From SIG78 sp036677805 (lineage in GTDB: Bacteria; Verrucomicrobiota; Lentisphaeria; Victivallales; Victivallaceae), in NCBI GenBank assembly GCA_036677805.1, contig JAVBVS010000008.1:37399-101398 (forward strand): 64,000 bases of DNA, in the 5' to 3' direction. A program made the position numbers and the translations under genes. The stretch's first letter is position 1. The number at the start of each line of letters is the position of its first letter. Under the pieces are notes generated by a model, which was not told where the DNA came from, ran no database searches, and was given only the letters and a program-made list of their open reading frames with translations. Positions 60,858 through 64,000 of the stretch are shown here, piece after piece.

Positions 60858-61760
60858 TTACGAACAGACTCCGATGATGCCGATCAGGGACAGCAGCAGT
60901 GCGGCCCTTTGCATCGGGGTGCGTTTCTCCCGCAGAATCAGGACGGCGAAAAGCTCAAAACCGATGAGACATGAGGAAACCATCACCGGATAGGCGATCG
61001 CGCCCGCTCCGGCGTGCGACAGGCAATCCATGCCGGGATAGAACAGAAAAAAGGAAAAGATCAGCTCAAACCCTTCCAGCAGCAGGCAATACCGCCAGAG
61101 CTCCCGCCGCCGGGCCTGACGTTTCAGATCCGGAAAGAAATTCTTTCGGTCAAGGCATTTCATGGCCAGCGCCGCCAGCATGAGTCCTCCGGCGAAGGCC
61201 GCCGTGCGCCAGACGCTTGAGACCGTGTCCGCCGCCGGGAAATAGGAGGGCAGGTTGCTCAGGCTCTGATTGGCGCCGGTCATAAGGAATGCGCTCAGGG
61301 TCAAGCCTTTCCTCTTTCCGCTTTCATGCGCGTTTGGGCCGGCGCCGAACAACAGCAGCGAGACCATGATCGCCCAGAACCCGGCCATCCTCCAGACGCC
61401 CAGCGGAACTCCGAAAAAGAGGATGCCCATGAAAAACGGAAATACAAAGCCCATCTGGATAATGCTCCAGATGATTCCGTTCGGACCCCGCTGCATGGCC
61501 CGGGACATCAGGTCCAGCTGGAAGTAATTCAGGATGCCGCCGAGCAGCAGCGAGCCGATTGCAAGCCACAGTCCGGCGGCTGAAGTTCGCGGCAATCCCT
61601 GAAGCAACCCGACGATCAGGCTGACCGTCAACGCCAGTACCGCGCTCAGGAAAAGCAGAATTCCCGGATCGATTTTCCGTTTCGGCGCTTCTCCCATGAC
61701 ATAGCCCAGGGCAGTCCAGCTCACTCCCACCAGAATCATTGCGACAATTCCAAACAGCAT
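60858..61760 (-). CDS. Multi-spanning membrane protein of drug/metabolite-transporter type
   Basis: 300 residues with about ten hydrophobic helices in two five-helix halves, as in DMT/EamA carriers. The first half starts MLFGIVAMILVGVSWTALGYVMGEA, and the second ends SSCLIGFELFAVLILREKRTPMQRAALLLSLIGII, a segment typical of EamA tails. I cannot name a subfamily or substrate. AAGGATC lies 10-12 bases before ATG 61760. Its position after the GH36 gene suggests sugar or metabolite transport, but a terminator separates the two. Confidence 0.7.
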   Translation of the reverse strand: MLFGIVAMILVGVSWTALGYVMGEAPKRKIDPGILLFLSAVLALTVSLIVGLLQGLPRTSAAGLWLAIGSLLLGGILNYFQLDLMSRAMQRGPNGIIWSIIQMGFVFPFFMGILFFGVPLGVWRMAGFWAIMVSLLLFGAGPNAHESGKRKGLTLSAFLMTGANQSLSNLPSYFPAADTVSSVWRTAAFAGGLMLAALAMKCLDRKNFFPDLKRQARRRELWRYCLLLEGFELIFSFFLFYPGMDCLSHAGAGAIAYPVMVSSCLIGFELFAVLILREKRTPMQRAALLLSLIGIIGVCS

Positions 61761-61834
61761 AAATATGTTTCGATCCTTATGGTAATGGCAACGGCATTGC
61801 GATCCGTCCGGGGTTTGGATTCAAGATTTTTTCG

Positions 61835-61874
61835 GAAAGAAAAACCGTCCCGGCGGAATTTTCCGCCGGGACGG
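61835..61874 (-). terminator. Intrinsic terminator of the GH36-type gene
   Basis: CCGTCCCGGCGGAA (61845-61858) pairs with 61861-61874. The minus-strand 3' side continues as TTTTTCTTTC. Confidence 0.85.
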
Positions 61875-61907
61875 CCGACAGTGGACTGACGGGCGGATTA
61901 TTGCAAC

Positions 61908-64000
61908 CTATTGCCGCGAACCGTTTTCCGGCCGAAACTCGACCTGCCACGGCAGCGGCGAACCGGCGCCGGTCAGAGCGAGCGCATGCACTCCGGGCGC
62001 GACTTCGGGCAGCATGCAGCGCAATCCATCCGGCACCCGGATGAAGATTTGTCCCGCGTCGCCCGCCGGGCGGACGAGCTCGCCCGCCAGTTGCCGCGCC
62101 GAAGCATCGTAACGCACGTCGGTCAGCTCCACCGCGCCGCCGGTGATGTGAAAACTGGTTGCAATCACCTGCGGCAGTTCCGAGACCGGCGTCAGCAGCA
62201 ACAGCCGCGCCGCCGGAAACGGTATTGGAAAGGCGAACGGTTTGGCGGTGTCGATCACGCCGAGATATTGTTTTTCAAAGAATTCCCACGCTTCGTAACG
62301 TCCCGTCAAACCCAGTTCCGCCCAGTCGACGGCGATTGCCTGCTCGCGGTCGAAGTTGAAGAGTCCGACGATTTCGCGTTGCGGCGTATGGAGATGCAGG
62401 ATTTCCGGACGGCCCTCCGGATAGGGCTTGCGGAACAAATCCACCGGTACCGCCGCTTCGCCGTAAATCGGCAGAATCCGTTTCACCAGATCGCGGATTT
62501 CCGGTGTGGCCAGATCGAAGCGGTCGCCGAGGAACACCTGTCCGCCCGACATGCCTACGAACAGCGTGCGGAACCACGCCTCCTCGCAGTCCGCCGGCGG
62601 CGCGATGCACACGCCGTCCGGGTTGAGCAGCAGCAGTTTGCGGTGAATGTAATAACGCGCCATGGTCGTGCCGAACTGCATCCGGTAGAATTTCAGTTTG
62701 GCGTCGTCGCCTGCGGCCAGCGCGGCGCGGATGCCGGTATTGGCGATGTCGCACGCGGTCATCGAGGTACTGACGAAGCCGGCCGATTGGAAGACGGTAT
62801 TGCTGCAACTGTAAAAGTAATCGCTTTGCGCCATGCCCGCCGTCAATGCTTTGCATGCTTCACGGTAGACTTCCGGGCCCTTGATTTTCTTGGCATCGTA
62901 CGGCGTGAAATCCTTGTCCACCCGCGACAGGCGGTTCATGAAGTCGATCTTGAAGTATTCGAACCCGGCCTCCTTGAAGTGCTTCATGACTTGTGCGATG
63001 AATTCCCGCGCCGCCGGATGGGTCGGATCGAGGTAATAGATGGTGTCGTGCGGTTCCCAGAACCATTCCTTCGGGTCGGCCGGGTAACGGGTTACGGCGT
63101 CGGGATGTTCTTGATAAAACCGGCTCGATTCCGCAATGCAGAAAGCGCCGCACCAGACCCCCGGCACGAATCCCCGCTTGCGCATTTCCCGGCAGTAAAC
63201 GGCCAGCCCGTCCGGGAAGTGAGCGTTGGTGCCGAACCATTCGCCGGGCAGATTTTGGGTGTTGTAGCCGAGGTCGATCTGCATATACTGGAAGCCGAAC
63301 CCCGGATATTCCCGGTTGATGAAATCGGCGACGCGCTCACATTCGGCTGCGGTGATTTCGAGCCGGTAGCCGTACCACGACAGCCAGCCGACCGGCGGTT
63401 CGGCATGGCGCAATTCAATCTGGCGGACCTGCGCGCAGTAATCGGCGTATTCCTCCAGCAGCCGGTGCGGATTGCGGTCTTCGCGCCACAATGCCGTCTC
63501 GGTGCGCAGGGTTTCGCCGGGTTGCAATTGATATCCGGCGAAATTGTCGACCAGCGCCAGCTGGCGCACTTTGCCCGTCGCCGGATCGTTGAGTGCAAAC
63601 GGCATCGCCGTCGAGCGCAATTCCGGCACCACAAAGCCGAAGAACAGCGCCGGATGGCCGGGGCGGCAGTAGACGCTCATGCCGCCGAAACTGTAGTGGC
63701 TGGCCCTGGCGAGCGAACTCTGCTGGATGGCATTGGCCCACGCGATATCCTCTGCGGCGACGAACAGGGTTTTCCAATACTCGTAATCGCAGTTGGGCAA
63801 CTGCTCCGTCACCCGCACGACGCCGGCGAACCAGCCGCCGCCGGAATCGAGGAAAATCACATCGTCAGGACCGCTCCCCGGCAGGCCGTCGAGTTCGGCC
63901 AGGTGGCAGCTGCCGAGCGTAACCGGGGTTGTCCCGGTGTTGGTGAATTCCCATTCCAGCAAGCTCCACGGCCCTTCGCGCCGCAACCGTTTCCGGCAGC
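61908..64000 (-). CDS. GH36-type alpha-galactosidase, 5' end outside the window
   Basis: About 697 residues are visible; the reading frame stays open to the right edge, so the N-terminus is missing. GH36/clan-D features: the beta-sandwich part, then the barrel with WLSWYGYRLEI, QIDLGYN, VPGVWCGAFCIAES, the nucleophile Asp in FEYFKIDFMNRL, and a later CNTVFQSAGFVSTSMTACDIANTG region that should hold the acid/base. A C-terminal beta domain follows. It removes terminal alpha-galactose (or a related alpha-linked sugar) from oligosaccharides. A TTG at 63986 is only an internal codon. Signal peptide status cannot be judged. Confidence 0.87.
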   Translation of the reverse strand, partial: CRKRLRREGPWSLLEWEFTNTGTTPVTLGSCHLAELDGLPGSGPDDVIFLDSGGGWFAGVVRVTEQLPNCDYEYWKTLFVAAEDIAWANAIQQSSLARASHYSFGGMSVYCRPGHPALFFGFVVPELRSTAMPFALNDPATGKVRQLALVDNFAGYQLQPGETLRTETALWREDRNPHRLLEEYADYCAQVRQIELRHAEPPVGWLSWYGYRLEITAAECERVADFINREYPGFGFQYMQIDLGYNTQNLPGEWFGTNAHFPDGLAVYCREMRKRGFVPGVWCGAFCIAESSRFYQEHPDAVTRYPADPKEWFWEPHDTIYYLDPTHPAAREFIAQVMKHFKEAGFEYFKIDFMNRLSRVDKDFTPYDAKKIKGPEVYREACKALTAGMAQSDYFYSCSNTVFQSAGFVSTSMTACDIANTGIRAALAAGDDAKLKFYRMQFGTTMARYYIHRKLLLLNPDGVCIAPPADCEEAWFRTLFVGMSGGQVFLGDRFDLATPEIRDLVKRILPIYGEAAVPVDLFRKPYPEGRPEILHLHTPQREIVGLFNFDREQAIAVDWAELGLTGRYEAWEFFEKQYLGVIDTAKPFAFPIPFPAARLLLLTPVSELPQVIATSFHITGGAVELTDVRYDASARQLAGELVRPAGDAGQIFIRVPDGLRCMLPEVAPGVHALALTGAGSPLPWQVEFRPENGSRQ

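Overview
The window looks like chromosomal DNA of a GC-rich bacterium from the Planctomycetota-Verrucomicrobiota superphylum, most likely a Lentisphaerota (Victivallales-type) carbohydrate degrader. The case is an inference. It rests on a Minf_1886-family gene, a type II prepilin-like protein ending in a late Gly-Gly-His motif, several unusual glycoside hydrolases under a LacI regulator, and giant repeat-rich cysteine-protease proteins. Strong codon bias produces very long false open frames opposite most real genes. Many promoters read TTGACA/TTGACT or TGGCAA, then 16-17 bp, then TATATT or a close variant.

Layout. 1-706: a partial ribbon-helix-helix gene and a divergent XRE regulator. 744-5507: a four-gene operon for an HlyD/ABC-2 exporter of the YbhGFSR type. 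5527-7321: a 16-bp inverted repeat, a decayed IS transposase 3' end and a PHP-like metal hydrolase. 7502-9672: tRNA-Ser(UGA) and a short alanyl-tRNA synthetase without the C-terminal domain. 9712-13743: Minf_1886 protein, M16 peptidase and ROK kinase in one operon. 14013-17555: an IdeS-like (C66) cysteine protease with Ig-like and PPC-like repeats. 17768-19057: a lipoprotein and a MagIII/EndoIII-like DNA glycosylase.

19112-28273: a seven-gene minus-strand sulfur operon. Its order is thioredoxin, a CoA-disulfide-reductase/rhodanese/TusA/DsrE fusion, RND pump, RND adaptor, ArsR regulator, C_GCxxG_C_C protein and an ETHE1-like metallo-hydrolase with rhodanese domains. A palindrome in its promoter is a good ArsR operator candidate. 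28621-30994: OmpR/EnvZ-type two-component system. 31139-35160: a processive GT2 glycosyltransferase and RecQ. 35486-40822: a second giant protein, with a C10 (streptopain-like) protease domain followed by the same kinds of repeats as the IdeS-like protein.

40918-49364: a glycan locus holding a prepilin-like protein, a large secreted hydrolase, a GH20 enzyme and a lipoprotein of unrecognised family. A divergently located LacI regulator goes with three near-identical operator palindromes. 49741-51546: threonine aldolase divergent from an XRE-cupin regulator. 51736-53883: a secreted paralogue of the unrecognised lipoprotein. 53976-57747: AEC transporter and uvrA, with a palindrome at the uvrA start site that may be an SOS box. 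57894-64000: a DUF3089-like lipoprotein hydrolase, an MsbA-type ABC exporter, a DMT-like membrane protein and a GH36-type alpha-galactosidase cut by the window end.

The most interesting material is the pair of signal-peptide-less giant cysteine proteases with shared C-terminal architecture, the unrecognised barrel-like enzyme family present twice, the LacI palindrome set, and the sulfur-relay/RND operon.
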